Shown piece after piece: positions 25,320 to 35,226 of a stretch of 35,852 bases of DNA. The stretch comes from an uncultured bacterium (lineage in GTDB: Bacteria > Desulfobacterota > Desulfovibrionia > Desulfovibrionales > Desulfovibrionaceae). The first letter of the stretch is position 1. Each line of letters starts with the position of its first letter. Where the stretch lies: contig CAJMLK010000026.1 of the NCBI GenBank assembly GCA_905214305.1, positions 1-35,852 of the forward strand. The letters run 5' to 3'. A program made the position numbers and the translations under genes. A model generated the notes under the pieces. The model ran no database searches. It was not told the origin of the DNA and saw nothing but the letters and a program-made list of their open reading frames with translations.

Positions 25320-26382
25320 CTTTCGCCCGGAGCCTTCAGCCCCGTCCCTGCCGCTGATCACGGTTCTTCTGCCCGCTTACAACGCCTCCCGCACCCTTGA
25401 AGCAGCCCTGAACAGCCTGTTCAGGCAATGCCCGGCAAAGGACGCCCCCCTGCCGCCCTTTGAAATCCTCGCCGTTGACGACGGCTCCACCGACGGCACT
25501 GCCGCCCTGCTGCGTCAACTGGCCCTCAACCCCCTCGCACAGGGGCGATTGCGCATTCTGCATGTGGAGCACGGGGGCATTGCCCCGGCGCTCAATGCCG
25601 GGCTTGCGGCGGCGCGCGGCAGCCTGATCGCCCGCATGGACGCCGACGACACCGCGCATCCACAGCGTCTGGCATTACAGGCAGCCCACCTGTGGAACAA
25701 TCCGGAGCTTGATCTTTCGGCAGGGCTGGCGGTTTTTGGCGGCGACCGTCGCCTTGCGCACGGTTTTGCCTGCTTTGTGGACTGGCAGAACAGCCTGCGC
25801 ACCCATGAGCAAATCAGCCACGGGCGCTTCAGAGACACGCCCGTCTGCCACCCTTGTGTCATGTTTCGGCGTGAAGCTGTCGAAAAATGGGGCGCTTACG
25901 CGGACGGCGATTTTGCGGAAGACTGGGAACTGTGGCTGCGCTGGCTGCACATGGGCGCACGTATGGAAAAGCTGCCGCACGAGCTGCTCATCTGGAACGA
26001 CGCGCCCACCCGCGCCACCAGAGCCGACAGCCGCTATGCCGCCGACGCCTGCGACAGACTGCGCGCGTTCTGGCTGGCCCGCCACCTTGAACGGCACAAT
26101 CCTTTTCATCCCGTGGTCTGGGTCGTGGGCGGCGGCCGCATGGCGCGCAGACGCCTCGCCCCGCTCTGGAAGCTGGGAATACGCCCGGCGGCATACATTG
26201 ACATAGACCCGAAAAAGATCGGCAACGTGGTGGCGGGCATTCCCGTGCGCGGGCGAAATGCCCTGCCCGGTCCCGACGCCTGCCGGGTACTCAACGCGCT
26301 CACGGCGCACGGGGCGGCCGAGGAGGCCGCGGACTGGCTTGGTTCTCGGGGCTTTTGCCAGGGGCAGTGGATACTTGTCTGA
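25312..26382 (+). CDS. Family 2 glycosyltransferase fused to a Rossmann-like C-terminal domain
   Basis: The 356-residue product has a GT-A glycosyltransferase domain at about 15-260, with VLLPAYNASRTLEAAL, VDDGSTDGT (55-63) and the metal-binding DAD (110-112). The C-terminal 90 residues begin VVWVVGGGRMARRRL (268-282), continue with YIDIDPKKIG (295-304) and resemble a small NAD(P)- or nucleotide-binding Rossmann unit. The start is uncertain. The GTG at 25312, overlapping the aroK stop, gives a domain-like beginning; an ATG at 25222 or 25270 would extend the protein within aroK. It likely acts on a surface glycan. The role of the Rossmann part is unknown. Confidence 0.82.
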   Translation: MNSFRPEPSAPSLPLITVLLPAYNASRTLEAALNSLFRQCPAKDAPLPPFEILAVDDGSTDGTAALLRQLALNPLAQGRLRILHVEHGGIAPALNAGLAAARGSLIARMDADDTAHPQRLALQAAHLWNNPELDLSAGLAVFGGDRRLAHGFACFVDWQNSLRTHEQISHGRFRDTPVCHPCVMFRREAVEKWGAYADGDFAEDWELWLRWLHMGARMEKLPHELLIWNDAPTRATRADSRYAADACDRLRAFWLARHLERHNPFHPVVWVVGGGRMARRRLAPLWKLGIRPAAYIDIDPKKIGNVVAGIPVRGRNALPGPDACRVLNALTAHGAAEEAADWLGSRGFCQGQWILV

Positions 26383-26400
26383 TCAACCAATCAGGTTGAT
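26382..26400 (+). terminator. Terminator after the glycosyltransferase
   Basis: ATCAACC (26382-26388) pairs with GGTTGAT (26394-26400), followed by TTATATT. The hairpin overlaps the stop codon of the gene. Confidence 0.6.
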
Positions 26401-26459
26401 TTATATTGCTATTTAACGCAAGTGTTTTCTTTCATGAGCAGCCATGCGCCCGAACGGTG

Positions 26460-26483
26460 AAAAGCGCCTTTCCGGGCGTTTTT
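26460..26483 (+). terminator. Second intrinsic terminator upstream of the atp operon
   Basis: AAAAGCGCC (26460-26468) pairs with 26475-26483 around a 6-nt loop, with one G-T pair and the T-tract GTTTTTC as part of the stem. It isolates the atp promoter from upstream transcription. Confidence 0.7.
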
Positions 26484-26638
26484 CATTGGCTGTTCCGGCC
26501 TTGCAGCCCATGTTCAACGGCTCTGCCCACACCGGCAAACGCGCCAGAGGGCCATATTGGCCTGTTTTTCAACAGTCTGTTTTTGTTGATTATTTTAAAA
26601 AAATTTCTGGAGTTTGCGAAATTTGTCACCAATACCCT

Positions 26639-26667
26639 TTGACAGAACATGCCCAAGCAGATATGTT
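26639..26667 (+). promoter_or_regulatory. Sigma-70 promoter of the atp operon
   Basis: TTGACA (26639-26644, full consensus) and TATGTT (26662-26667, 4 of 6) are separated by exactly 17 bp. An AT-rich tract (26570-26630) lies upstream and could act as an UP element. Transcription would start near 26674, about 50 nt ahead of the first atp gene. Confidence 0.85.
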
Positions 26668-26725
26668 GCAAGGGCTTAATGTTTTTTTCATTCCTTCAAT
26701 CCGTCATCATTCGGGAGGATGCGGC

Positions 26726-27145
26726 ATGCTGGACCTTAACATCACAATGGCCTTTCAGCTGGTGAACTTTCTGATCGCCATCTATGTGCTCAACATCCTC
26801 CTTATCCGCCCCATCCGCGATATCATCAAAAAGCGCAACGGCATCATGGACGGCATGGCCGAAGAAGCCGAGTCCTTTGAGTATCAGGCCGCTGAACGCC
26901 TGACCGCCTACGAGGCTGAACTGACCCGCGCCCGTCAGGACGCCGGCCTCACCCGTGAGGAAGGCCGCGCCGCAGGGCTCGAGCAGCAGCAGACCCTTGT
27001 GGGCGAAGCTCAGAAAAGCGCCCGCGACATTATTGCCGAAACCCGCGAAGCACTGCGGGAACAGGCCGCCAAGACCCTTGACGATCTGCGCAATCAGGTG
27101 AGCGATTTTTCGTCGCGCCTGGCCGCCAAGCTCATCAAGGGCTAG
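26726..27145 (+). CDS. atpF': ATP synthase Fo subunit b'
   Basis: This 139-residue protein has one N-terminal membrane helix (about 8-28, ending LLIRPIRDII) and then a charged, Ala/Glu/Arg-rich coiled coil. This is the form of a b or b' subunit of the ATP synthase peripheral stalk. The ATG at 26726 has GGGAGG (26713-26718) seven nucleotides upstream; the longer frame from 26444 would cross the promoter. It is the first gene of the operon, directly ahead of a second, longer b subunit. A b/b' pair is usual in this group of bacteria. Confidence 0.92.
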   Translation: MLDLNITMAFQLVNFLIAIYVLNILLIRPIRDIIKKRNGIMDGMAEEAESFEYQAAERLTAYEAELTRARQDAGLTREEGRAAGLEQQQTLVGEAQKSARDIIAETREALREQAAKTLDDLRNQVSDFSSRLAAKLIKG

Positions 27146-27246
27146 TTTTCCGCGCTTTTTCGGTACCTGCCGAACGCCCCCGGGCGATTCGGTTTCTTTA
27201 GGCACAGTCTACGCTATTGCATATTCTCGAACAGAGGGGGTGGGCT

Positions 27247-27828
27247 TTGAGCAAATGGAAACACGCGGGTTATATCCTGCCGCTCGTTCTAGCCTTTGCC
27301 GCGATTGTTCTCATGCCTGTGGGAGCGTTCGCTTCCGAAGGGCATGAGGCGCCGCGCTGGGGCGACTTCGGCTGGCGCGTGCTCAACTTCGTGATCTTTG
27401 CGGGCATCCTCTGGTACTTTGTCGGCGGGCTTGCCAAGCGTTTCTTCAAGAATCGCCGCGAGACCATCGGGGGAGCACTGGACAGTCTGGAAGAACGCCG
27501 CGCCAGGGCCAGAGAACAGTTGGCCGCAGTTGAGTCGCGCATTGCCCGCCTCAACGAAGAGCGCGAAGCCATTCTGGCCGAAAGCCGCAAGCAGGCCGAA
27601 AGCCTGAAGGCGGGCATTGTGGATGAGGCGCACCGTCAGGCGGCGCAAATTGTGGAGCAGGCGCGCATGACCGCTGAAAATGAAGGCCGCACGGTTCTTG
27701 CCGAAGTGCGCGCCGTCATTGCCGACGAAATCGTGGACGCCGCCGAAAAGGCCCTGAGCAGCAAGCTCAACGCCGAGGCCCACGACACGCTTATCGCCAA
27801 CTCCCTTAAAAAGGTGGTGCTCCATTGA
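27247..27828 (+). CDS. atpF: ATP synthase Fo subunit b
   Basis: This 193-residue protein has two hydrophobic stretches. The first, at about 8-30, ends VGAFASEG and looks like a cleavable signal sequence. The second, at about 43-62 (NFVIFAGILWYFVGGLA), would be the real membrane anchor. A long coiled coil follows and would form the peripheral stalk with b'. I chose the TTG at 27247 because AGGGGGTGG lies just upstream; the frame also allows a TTG at 27217 without such a site. Its TGA overlaps the TTG start of atpH. Confidence 0.9.
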   Translation: MSKWKHAGYILPLVLAFAAIVLMPVGAFASEGHEAPRWGDFGWRVLNFVIFAGILWYFVGGLAKRFFKNRRETIGGALDSLEERRARAREQLAAVESRIARLNEEREAILAESRKQAESLKAGIVDEAHRQAAQIVEQARMTAENEGRTVLAEVRAVIADEIVDAAEKALSSKLNAEAHDTLIANSLKKVVLH

Positions 27829-28376
27829 TCGACACCGTGGTTGCACGCAGGTACGCCAACGCCATCTTTGCGTTGGGCAAGAAGGATGGGGACAACGCCC
27901 TGAGCGCGCGCGGTGAATGCCTTGCCGCTCTCGGCGATGCGCTTGCCGCCGCGCCCGGACTTGACATGACCCTTAAAAGTCCCGTGATCGGCGTGGAAGA
28001 AAAAAAGGCGGTTCTTGACAAACTGCTGGGCAAGCTCAAGGCCGACCAGACGATGCGCAGCTTCTGCTTTTTGCTGGCAGACAAAGAAAGGCTCGCCTTT
28101 CTGCGCGAAATTTCCGCCTGGTATGGCAAGCTGCTTGACGAAGCCAAGGGCATTGTCCGGGGCGAACTCGTCACCGCAGTAAAACTTTCTGCCGACAAAA
28201 AGGCCAAGCTCAAAGAAGCGCTGGAAAAGAAAACCGGCACGGCCCTTGAGCTCACCTTTGCCGTCGACAAGGACATACTGGGGGGGATGGTGCTCAAAAT
28301 GGGTGACCGGGTGCTGGACGCAAGTCTGCGCGCGCAATTGGGTATCCTTCGGGAGACTTTCAAGAGGGGTGAATAG
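27825..28376 (+). CDS. atpH: ATP synthase F1 subunit delta
   Basis: This 183-residue protein links the peripheral stalk to the top of F1. The N-terminal helical bundle begins VARRYANAIFALG, and the C-terminal part carries DKDILGGMVLKMGDRVLDASLRAQL, which is the family signature. The start is a TTG overlapping the atpF stop as TTGA, with AAGGTGG upstream, so it is translationally coupled. The length is typical (about 180). atpA begins three bases after its stop. Confidence 0.94.
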   Translation: MIDTVVARRYANAIFALGKKDGDNALSARGECLAALGDALAAAPGLDMTLKSPVIGVEEKKAVLDKLLGKLKADQTMRSFCFLLADKERLAFLREISAWYGKLLDEAKGIVRGELVTAVKLSADKKAKLKEALEKKTGTALELTFAVDKDILGGMVLKMGDRVLDASLRAQLGILRETFKRGE

Positions 28377-28379
28377 CAC

Positions 28380-29888
<1,509 letters not shown>

Positions 29889-29914
29889 GGGCCCCCAATA
29901 TCCGGGAGAAAAGC

Positions 29915-30799
29915 ATGCCTTCACTCAAAGACGTAAAAATGAAGATCGTGGGGGTCGGTAAGACCAAGCAGATCACCAAGGCCATGAATATGGTGGCCTC
30001 GGCGAAACTGCGCGGCGCCCAGGCCCGCATCGAGCGCTTCAGACCGTACGCGGCCAAATACCGCGACGTGCTCGCCGAACTGTCGAGCAAGGTGGAGGGC
30101 ACTGCCCACCCCCTGCTGGCCGAGCATGAGGAAAAGAAGCATTGCGCCATTGTGCTGGTGACCTCGGACCGCGGCCTTTGCGGGAGCTTCAACGGCAATA
30201 TCATTGCCGCTGCGCTCAAGCTGGCCCGGGAGAAAACCGCGGAAGGTCTTGAGGTAAGCTTTGTCTGCATGGGCAAAAAAGGTCGCGACGCCGTAAAATC
30301 ATGCGGCTACAAGATCATGCAAGCCTACGCTGACCGCATGGGCAGCATAGATTTTGCCCTGGCGAACTCCATAGCCAAGGAAGTAATTCACGGCTACGAA
30401 ACGTTTGCCCTTGACGAAGTGTGGCTGATCTACGGCGAGTTTGTGTCAATGGGGCAGCAGCCCCCGCGCAAGCTCTGCCTTCTGCCCCTCAAAACGCCTG
30501 AGGCTGAGGAAATCGCCGAAGAAGCCGGAGAACCGCGCTGCGAATACGTATACGAACCGCAGGAAGAAAAGCTGTTGGCGGAGCTTCTGCCCCGCTACGT
30601 CAAAGTACAGCTCTACCGTGGCATGCTGGACACTTCGGCCAGCGAGCATGCGGCCCGCATGGCCGCCATGGACAACGCCACGCGCAACTGTAACGAAATG
30701 ATCAACATGCTGACCCTGCTCTATAACAAGACGCGGCAGGCTTCCATCACCAGCGAACTCATCGACATCGTCGGCGGCGCTGAAGCGCTGAAGGGTTAA
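29915..30799 (+). CDS. atpG: ATP synthase F1 subunit gamma
   Basis: This 294-residue protein forms the rotating central shaft. Both coiled-coil ends are clear: the N-terminal KTKQITKAMNMVASAKLR and the C-terminal MDNATRNCNEMINMLTLLYNK. The ATG at 29915 has GGGAG six nucleotides upstream and lies 26 bp after atpA. atpD follows 11 bp later. Confidence 0.97.
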   Translation: MPSLKDVKMKIVGVGKTKQITKAMNMVASAKLRGAQARIERFRPYAAKYRDVLAELSSKVEGTAHPLLAEHEEKKHCAIVLVTSDRGLCGSFNGNIIAAALKLAREKTAEGLEVSFVCMGKKGRDAVKSCGYKIMQAYADRMGSIDFALANSIAKEVIHGYETFALDEVWLIYGEFVSMGQQPPRKLCLLPLKTPEAEEIAEEAGEPRCEYVYEPQEEKLLAELLPRYVKVQLYRGMLDTSASEHAARMAAMDNATRNCNEMINMLTLLYNKTRQASITSELIDIVGGAEALKG

Positions 30800-30810
30800 G
30801 GAGCCAACTA

Positions 30811-32232
30811 ATGAGCAAAAACATCGGTAAAATCGTCCAGGTTATCGGCGCTGTCGTGGACGTTGAGTTCAGCGACGGCAACCTGCCGAATATCTTCACC
30901 GCCCTGGAGATCAAAAACCCGAACAACACCGACGCCCCGGAACTGATCTGTGAAGTTGCACAGCATCTGGGCGACAACGTTGTACGCACCATCGCAATGG
31001 ACGCCACCGAAGGTCTGGTGCGCGGCATGGACGCGGTTGACACCGGCCAGCCCATCATGGTGCCTGTGGGCAAACCCTCCGTGGGCCGTATTCTCAACGT
31101 TATCGGCCGCCCCGTGGACGAACTGGGCCCCATTAACGCTGAAAAATACTATCCCATTCACCGCCCGGCTCCGGCCTTTACCGACCAGAACACCAAGGTC
31201 GAACTGCTGGAAACCGGCATCAAGGTTGTGGACCTGCTTGTGCCCTTTCCCAAGGGCGGCAAAATGGGCCTCTTCGGCGGCGCAGGCGTGGGCAAGACCG
31301 TTATTCTGATGGAGATGATCAACAACATCGCCAAGCAGCACGGCGGTTCTTCGGTCTTCGCGGGCGTGGGCGAACGCACCCGTGAAGGTAACGACCTGTA
31401 TCACGAACTCAAGGATGCGGGCGTTCTGGAACGCGCCACCCTTGTGTACGGCCAGATGAACGAGCCTCCGGGAGCGCGTGCGCGCGTGGCCCTTACCGCT
31501 CTGGCCTGCGCGGAATACTTCCGTGATGAAGAGCATCAGGACGTGCTCCTCTTCATCGACAACATCTTCCGCTTTACCCAGGCCGGTTCCGAAGTGTCCG
31601 CCCTTCTGGGCCGCATGCCTTCGGCCGTGGGCTATCAGCCCACCCTTGGCACGGACCTTGGTTCGTTGCAGGAACGCATCACGTCTACCAATACCGGCTC
31701 CATCACGTCTGTGCAGGCCGTTTACGTGCCCGCTGACGACTTGACTGACCCGGCCCCGGCCACCACGTTCTCGCACCTTGACGGAACGCTCGTGCTTTCC
31801 CGTCAGATCGCGGAACTGGGCATCTACCCTGCCGTGGACCCGCTGGACTCCACCTCGCGCATTCTCGCCCCTGACGTGGTTGGCGAAGAACACTACGCGG
31901 TGGCCCGGCGTGTGCAGATGGTGCTGCAGAAGTACAAAGAACTGCAGGACATCATCGCCATTCTCGGCATGGACGAACTGTCGGACGAAGACAAGCTCAC
32001 CGTGGCGCGCGCGCGCCGCATCCAGCGCTTCCTGTCCCAGCCCTTCCACGTGGCCGAAACCTTTACCGGCACTCCCGGCCAGTATGTGAACCTTGAAGAC
32101 ACCATCAAGGGCTTCAAGGGCATTCTGGACGGCGCGTATGACCACATGGCGGAAGGCGACTTCTACATGCTGGGCGGTATCGAACAGGCCGTGGCCAAGT
32201 ACGAGCAGCGCAAGCTGCAGGAAGAAAACTAA
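30811..32232 (+). CDS. atpD: ATP synthase F1 subunit beta
   Basis: This 473-residue catalytic subunit has the Walker A loop GGAGVGKT at 156-163, the catalytic glutamate in GVGERTREG near 190, the ALTALACAEYFRDE segment, Walker B LLFIDNIFRF, and the DELSDED version of the DELSEED lever near the C-terminus. The ATG at 30811 has GGAG upstream. It is followed by a 90-bp spacer with a strong hairpin and then atpC. Confidence 0.98.
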   Translation: MSKNIGKIVQVIGAVVDVEFSDGNLPNIFTALEIKNPNNTDAPELICEVAQHLGDNVVRTIAMDATEGLVRGMDAVDTGQPIMVPVGKPSVGRILNVIGRPVDELGPINAEKYYPIHRPAPAFTDQNTKVELLETGIKVVDLLVPFPKGGKMGLFGGAGVGKTVILMEMINNIAKQHGGSSVFAGVGERTREGNDLYHELKDAGVLERATLVYGQMNEPPGARARVALTALACAEYFRDEEHQDVLLFIDNIFRFTQAGSEVSALLGRMPSAVGYQPTLGTDLGSLQERITSTNTGSITSVQAVYVPADDLTDPAPATTFSHLDGTLVLSRQIAELGIYPAVDPLDSTSRILAPDVVGEEHYAVARRVQMVLQKYKELQDIIAILGMDELSDEDKLTVARARRIQRFLSQPFHVAETFTGTPGQYVNLEDTIKGFKGILDGAYDHMAEGDFYMLGGIEQAVAKYEQRKLQEEN

Positions 32233-32250
32233 GAGCGTTGACCGCAACGC

Positions 32251-32289
32251 CTGTCATGCGGCCAGCCACGCGGCACGGCCGCATGACAG
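32251..32289 (+). other. Perfect 13-bp hairpin between atpD and atpC
   Basis: Arms 32251-32263 (CTGTCATGCGGCC) and 32277-32289 are exactly complementary with a 13-nt loop. There is no T-tract, so it should let most transcription pass. It may stabilise the upstream mRNA or weaken expression of atpC. Subunit beta is needed in three copies and epsilon in one. Confidence 0.8.
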
Positions 32290-32322
32290 CCATAGCTGGC
32301 ATACAGGAGCGAAGGAGTACCT

Positions 32323-32727
32323 ATGGGCACACTGCAACTGGAAGTGGTGACGCCGGACAAAACCGTAGTCAGCGGCGAAGTTGAAATGGCCGTCTGCCCC
32401 GGAATTGAAGGCGAATTCGGCGTGCTGCCCAAGCACGTCTCCCTGCTCTCCGCTCTCAAGGCTGGTGGCCTGCGTTACAAGACGCCGGATGGCAAGGAAG
32501 GGCATGTTTTTATCTCCGGCGGCTTTGCCGACGTGAATAATGATGTACTGACCGTATTGGCCGAATCCGCCGAAATGGCGCAGGATATAGACACCGCAAG
32601 AGCCATGGCCGCCAAGGAACGCGCTGAAAAGCGCATTGCCGACCATGCCGAGCAGACCGATGTAGCCCGCGCCGAAGCGGCCTTGCACCGGGCTTTGGTC
32701 CGCCTGCAAATGGCCCAGCTGCGCTGA
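32323..32727 (+). CDS. atpC: ATP synthase F1 subunit epsilon
   Basis: This 134-residue subunit connects the gamma shaft with the c-ring and can inhibit ATP hydrolysis. The beta-sandwich domain (1-86) reads LQLEVVTPDKTVVSGEVE and IEGEFGVLPKHVSLLSAL, followed by the two C-terminal helices (about 87-134). The ATG at 32323 is preceded by two GGAG sites. It ends the operon. Subunits a and c (atpB, atpE) are not in this window and must be encoded elsewhere, as known for Desulfovibrio. Confidence 0.97.
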   Translation: MGTLQLEVVTPDKTVVSGEVEMAVCPGIEGEFGVLPKHVSLLSALKAGGLRYKTPDGKEGHVFISGGFADVNNDVLTVLAESAEMAQDIDTARAMAAKERAEKRIADHAEQTDVARAEAALHRALVRLQMAQLR

Positions 32728-32733
32728 CCGCTG

Positions 32734-32799
32734 GAACAGTTTACGAATGAAATGAGTTACTGCGATGCAGGGATTTTCCTGAAAATTCCTGCCGCGAAA
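32734..32799. repeat. Dispersed structured repeat, copy A
   Basis: This 66-nt element shares most of its sequence with 35732-35797. The shared core ACGAATGAAATGAGTT is followed by a hairpin, GCAGG (32767-32771) with CCTGC (32788-32792), whose inner part ATTTTC/GAAAAT extends the stem. A short CAGT/ACTG pair encloses the core. It lies 7 bp past the atpC stop. Confidence 0.75.
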
Positions 32800-32871
32800 T
32801 GCAAGCAGGCAGGCTTCTGTCCGCCGCAGGCAGGCATTTCATGCGACACATGCTCAATTGTTCAGCCTACG

Positions 32872-32907
32872 AGGCCGCGAGGTGCGCAAGCGCCACGCGG
32901 CCTTTTT
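32872..32907 (+). terminator. Intrinsic terminator of the atp operon
   Basis: AGGCCGCG (32872-32879) pairs with CGCGGCCT (32896-32903), with an inner GCGC/GCGC helix, followed by TTTTTC. It lies 145 bp after atpC, beyond the structured repeat. Confidence 0.85.
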
Positions 32908-33205
32908 CGTTCCGCGCCGCTCAGGCCCGCTCCCGCGGGAACAGACGGCCTTGACCAGCCCACCCCCAAACAACCCTGCCCGCCGAGGCATATGACTCAT
33001 GGTTCCTATCCACAACCAGAGCATTTTCACACAGCCCCCGCATCCCCCGTAGCCTCCGCAGCCTCCGTAGCCTCCCCCGCAGACCCGATGCTTTCCCCCT
33101 GCCTGTGGGGGACACGCCGGGAAACCGCTGGCCTTTGCATGGACTTCATGACAAATCTTAGCTATACAATGCTGCTACGCAACCAGATTTTACGCAGGAA
33201 AACAC
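32908..33205 (+). other. lepA upstream region with polypyrimidine repeat
   Basis: About 300 bases with no supported gene. At 33031-33080 the plus strand carries runs of C and repeated AGCCTCCG units. The minus strand therefore has G5, G2 and G5 runs that could fold into a G-quadruplex. A TATACAAT (33163-33170) about 35 bp ahead of the lepA start could be a -10 element; I see no good -35 box. Confidence 0.4.
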
Positions 33206-35011
33206 ATGGTAAAGCAAGAAAATATACGCAATTTCTGCATTATTGCCCATATCGACCACGGCAAATCAACCCTGGCCGACCGCATTCTTGAGCTTACCCA
33301 GGTGGTTAGCCAGCGTGACGCGCGGCAGCAATATCTTGACAGAATGGACCTCGAGCGCGAGCGCGGCATTACCATCAAGGCCCAGACCGTGCGCATTCCC
33401 TATATCGCCGCCGATGGTCAGGAATATGAGCTGAATCTCATCGACACCCCCGGCCACGTGGACTTCAACTATGAAGTCTCGCGCTCGCTGGCTGCCTGCG
33501 AAGGCGCGCTTCTTGTGGTGGACGCTACCCAGGGCGTGGAAGCACAGACACTGGCAAACGTTTATCTGGCTCTGGATCACGACCACGAAGTCATCCCCGT
33601 GCTCAACAAGATCGACCTGCCCAGTGCCGAGGTTGACCGCGTCAAGGCTGAAATCGAAGAAAGCATCGGCCTCGACTGCTCACAGGCTCTCCCCGTGTCC
33701 GCCAAAACCGGCATGGGCGTGGACGCCGTGCTGGAAGCCATCGTGCACCATCTGCCTGCCCCCAAAGGGGACAGGTCAGCTCCGCTCAAGGCGCTTATCT
33801 TTGACTCATGGTACGACAGCTATCAGGGCGTTGTGGTGCTTTTCCGCATTATGGACGGCAGCGTGCGCAAGGGTGACACTGTGCGCCTCATGAGCACCGG
33901 CAAGGAATACGAAGTGCTGCGCCTGGGCGTTTTTTCGCCCGAACCAACGGACGTTAAAGAACTTTTCGCCGGCGAAGTGGGTTTTCTCTGCGGTTCCATC
34001 AAGGAACTGGGCGATGCCCGCGTAGGCGACACCATTACTCTGGCCAGCCGCCCGGCCGCTACGGCAGTTCCCGGCTTCAAGGAAGTAAAGGCCATGGTTT
34101 TCTGTGGGCTTTATCCCACTGAATCTGATGATTATGAAAACCTCAAGGCTGCTCTGGAAAAACTTCAGCTCAACGACGCCGCCTTTTCCTACGAGCCGGA
34201 AACATCGCAGGCTCTCGGCTTTGGCTTCCGTTGCGGCTTTTTGGGCCTCCTGCATATGGAAATCATTCAGGAGCGACTGGAACGTGAGTTTGAGGTGGGG
34301 CTTATCGCCACCGCGCCTTCCGTGGTCTACAAAGTGGAAACAATGGACGGCAAGACGCTGGAGATCGACAACCCCAGCCACCTGCCCGACCCCACAAAGA
34401 TTGATACCCTTTACGAGCCGTACGTGAGCATGGATATCCATGTGCCCAACGAATACGTGGGCAACGTCATGAAGCTTTGCGAAGAAAAGCGCGGCACGCA
34501 AAAAAATCTGCACTATCTTGCAGCCAATCGCGTGGTGGTTACCTACGAACTGCCCTTTGCCGAAATTGTTTACGACTTCTTTGACCGGCTCAAGTCCGCC
34601 ACGCGCGGGTACGCTTCAATGGATTATCATCCGCTGGACTACCGCGCTTCCGATCTGGTGCGTCTGGACATCATGCTTAACGGCGAACCCGTAGACGCTC
34701 TGGCTGTCATCGTTCACCGCGACCGCGCCTATACCTACGGGCGGGGGCTGGCCCTCAAGCTCAAGCGCACCATCCCGCGTCAGCTTTTCCAGGTTGCCAT
34801 TCAGGCAGCCATCGGCCAGAAAATCATTGCCCGCGAAACTGTCACTGCCTTCCGCAAGGACGTGACCGCCAAATGCTACGGCGGCGACATCAGCCGTAAG
34901 CGCAAACTGCTGGAAAAGCAGAAAGAAGGCAAACGCCGCATGAAGCGCATGGGCAACGTGGAACTGCCGCAGGAGGCATTTCTGGCTGCGCTCAAGGTGG
35001 GCGAGGACTAG
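33206..35011 (+). CDS. lepA: Elongation factor 4 (LepA), back-translocating GTPase
   Basis: This 601-residue ribosomal GTPase is the size of E. coli LepA (599). The G domain shows AHIDHGKST (G1), DTPGHVDF (G3), NKID (G4) and SAKTG (G5). The elongation-factor-G-like domains follow, with the LepA-specific C-terminal domain ending GGDISRKRKLLEKQKEGKRR. The ATG at 33206 has AGGA upstream. It stands alone between two terminators. In many bacteria lepB follows lepA, but not here. Confidence 0.98.
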   Translation: MVKQENIRNFCIIAHIDHGKSTLADRILELTQVVSQRDARQQYLDRMDLERERGITIKAQTVRIPYIAADGQEYELNLIDTPGHVDFNYEVSRSLAACEGALLVVDATQGVEAQTLANVYLALDHDHEVIPVLNKIDLPSAEVDRVKAEIEESIGLDCSQALPVSAKTGMGVDAVLEAIVHHLPAPKGDRSAPLKALIFDSWYDSYQGVVVLFRIMDGSVRKGDTVRLMSTGKEYEVLRLGVFSPEPTDVKELFAGEVGFLCGSIKELGDARVGDTITLASRPAATAVPGFKEVKAMVFCGLYPTESDDYENLKAALEKLQLNDAAFSYEPETSQALGFGFRCGFLGLLHMEIIQERLEREFEVGLIATAPSVVYKVETMDGKTLEIDNPSHLPDPTKIDTLYEPYVSMDIHVPNEYVGNVMKLCEEKRGTQKNLHYLAANRVVVTYELPFAEIVYDFFDRLKSATRGYASMDYHPLDYRASDLVRLDIMLNGEPVDALAVIVHRDRAYTYGRGLALKLKRTIPRQLFQVAIQAAIGQKIIARETVTAFRKDVTAKCYGGDISRKRKLLEKQKEGKRRMKRMGNVELPQEAFLAALKVGED

Positions 35012-35051
35012 GACTGAGAAGGTTGAATGGGTTGGAATACTTTGCGGCAGC

Positions 35052-35075
35052 GGGACCCTTTTTCAAAAGGGTCTC
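35052..35075 (+). terminator. Hairpin after lepA
   Basis: GGGACCCTTTT (35052-35062) pairs with AAAAGGGTCTCCC bases 35065-35075, with one G-T pair and a 2-nt apex. It lies 40 bp after the lepA stop. Confidence 0.6.
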
Positions 35076-35111
35076 CCTCCACGTTCCCGCCCTCTAGAAC
35101 TTTTGCATGAC

Positions 35112-35149
35112 CAGGGCATGTGATCTTTGAAAAAAGCTCACATGCCCTG
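35112..35149. terminator. Perfect 12-bp hairpin between lepA and the lipoprotein gene
   Basis: CAGGGCATGTGA (35112-35123) pairs exactly with 35138-35149 around a 14-nt loop. It lies between convergent genes and could end transcription from either side, though neither side has a good T-tract. Confidence 0.55.
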
Positions 35150-35226
35150 ACGTTACGCGAGAGTGCAGACTTGCTCTCTATTCAGCCGAACTCGATTTTC
35201 GGGCAGAATGACAGGCCAAAAACGCG

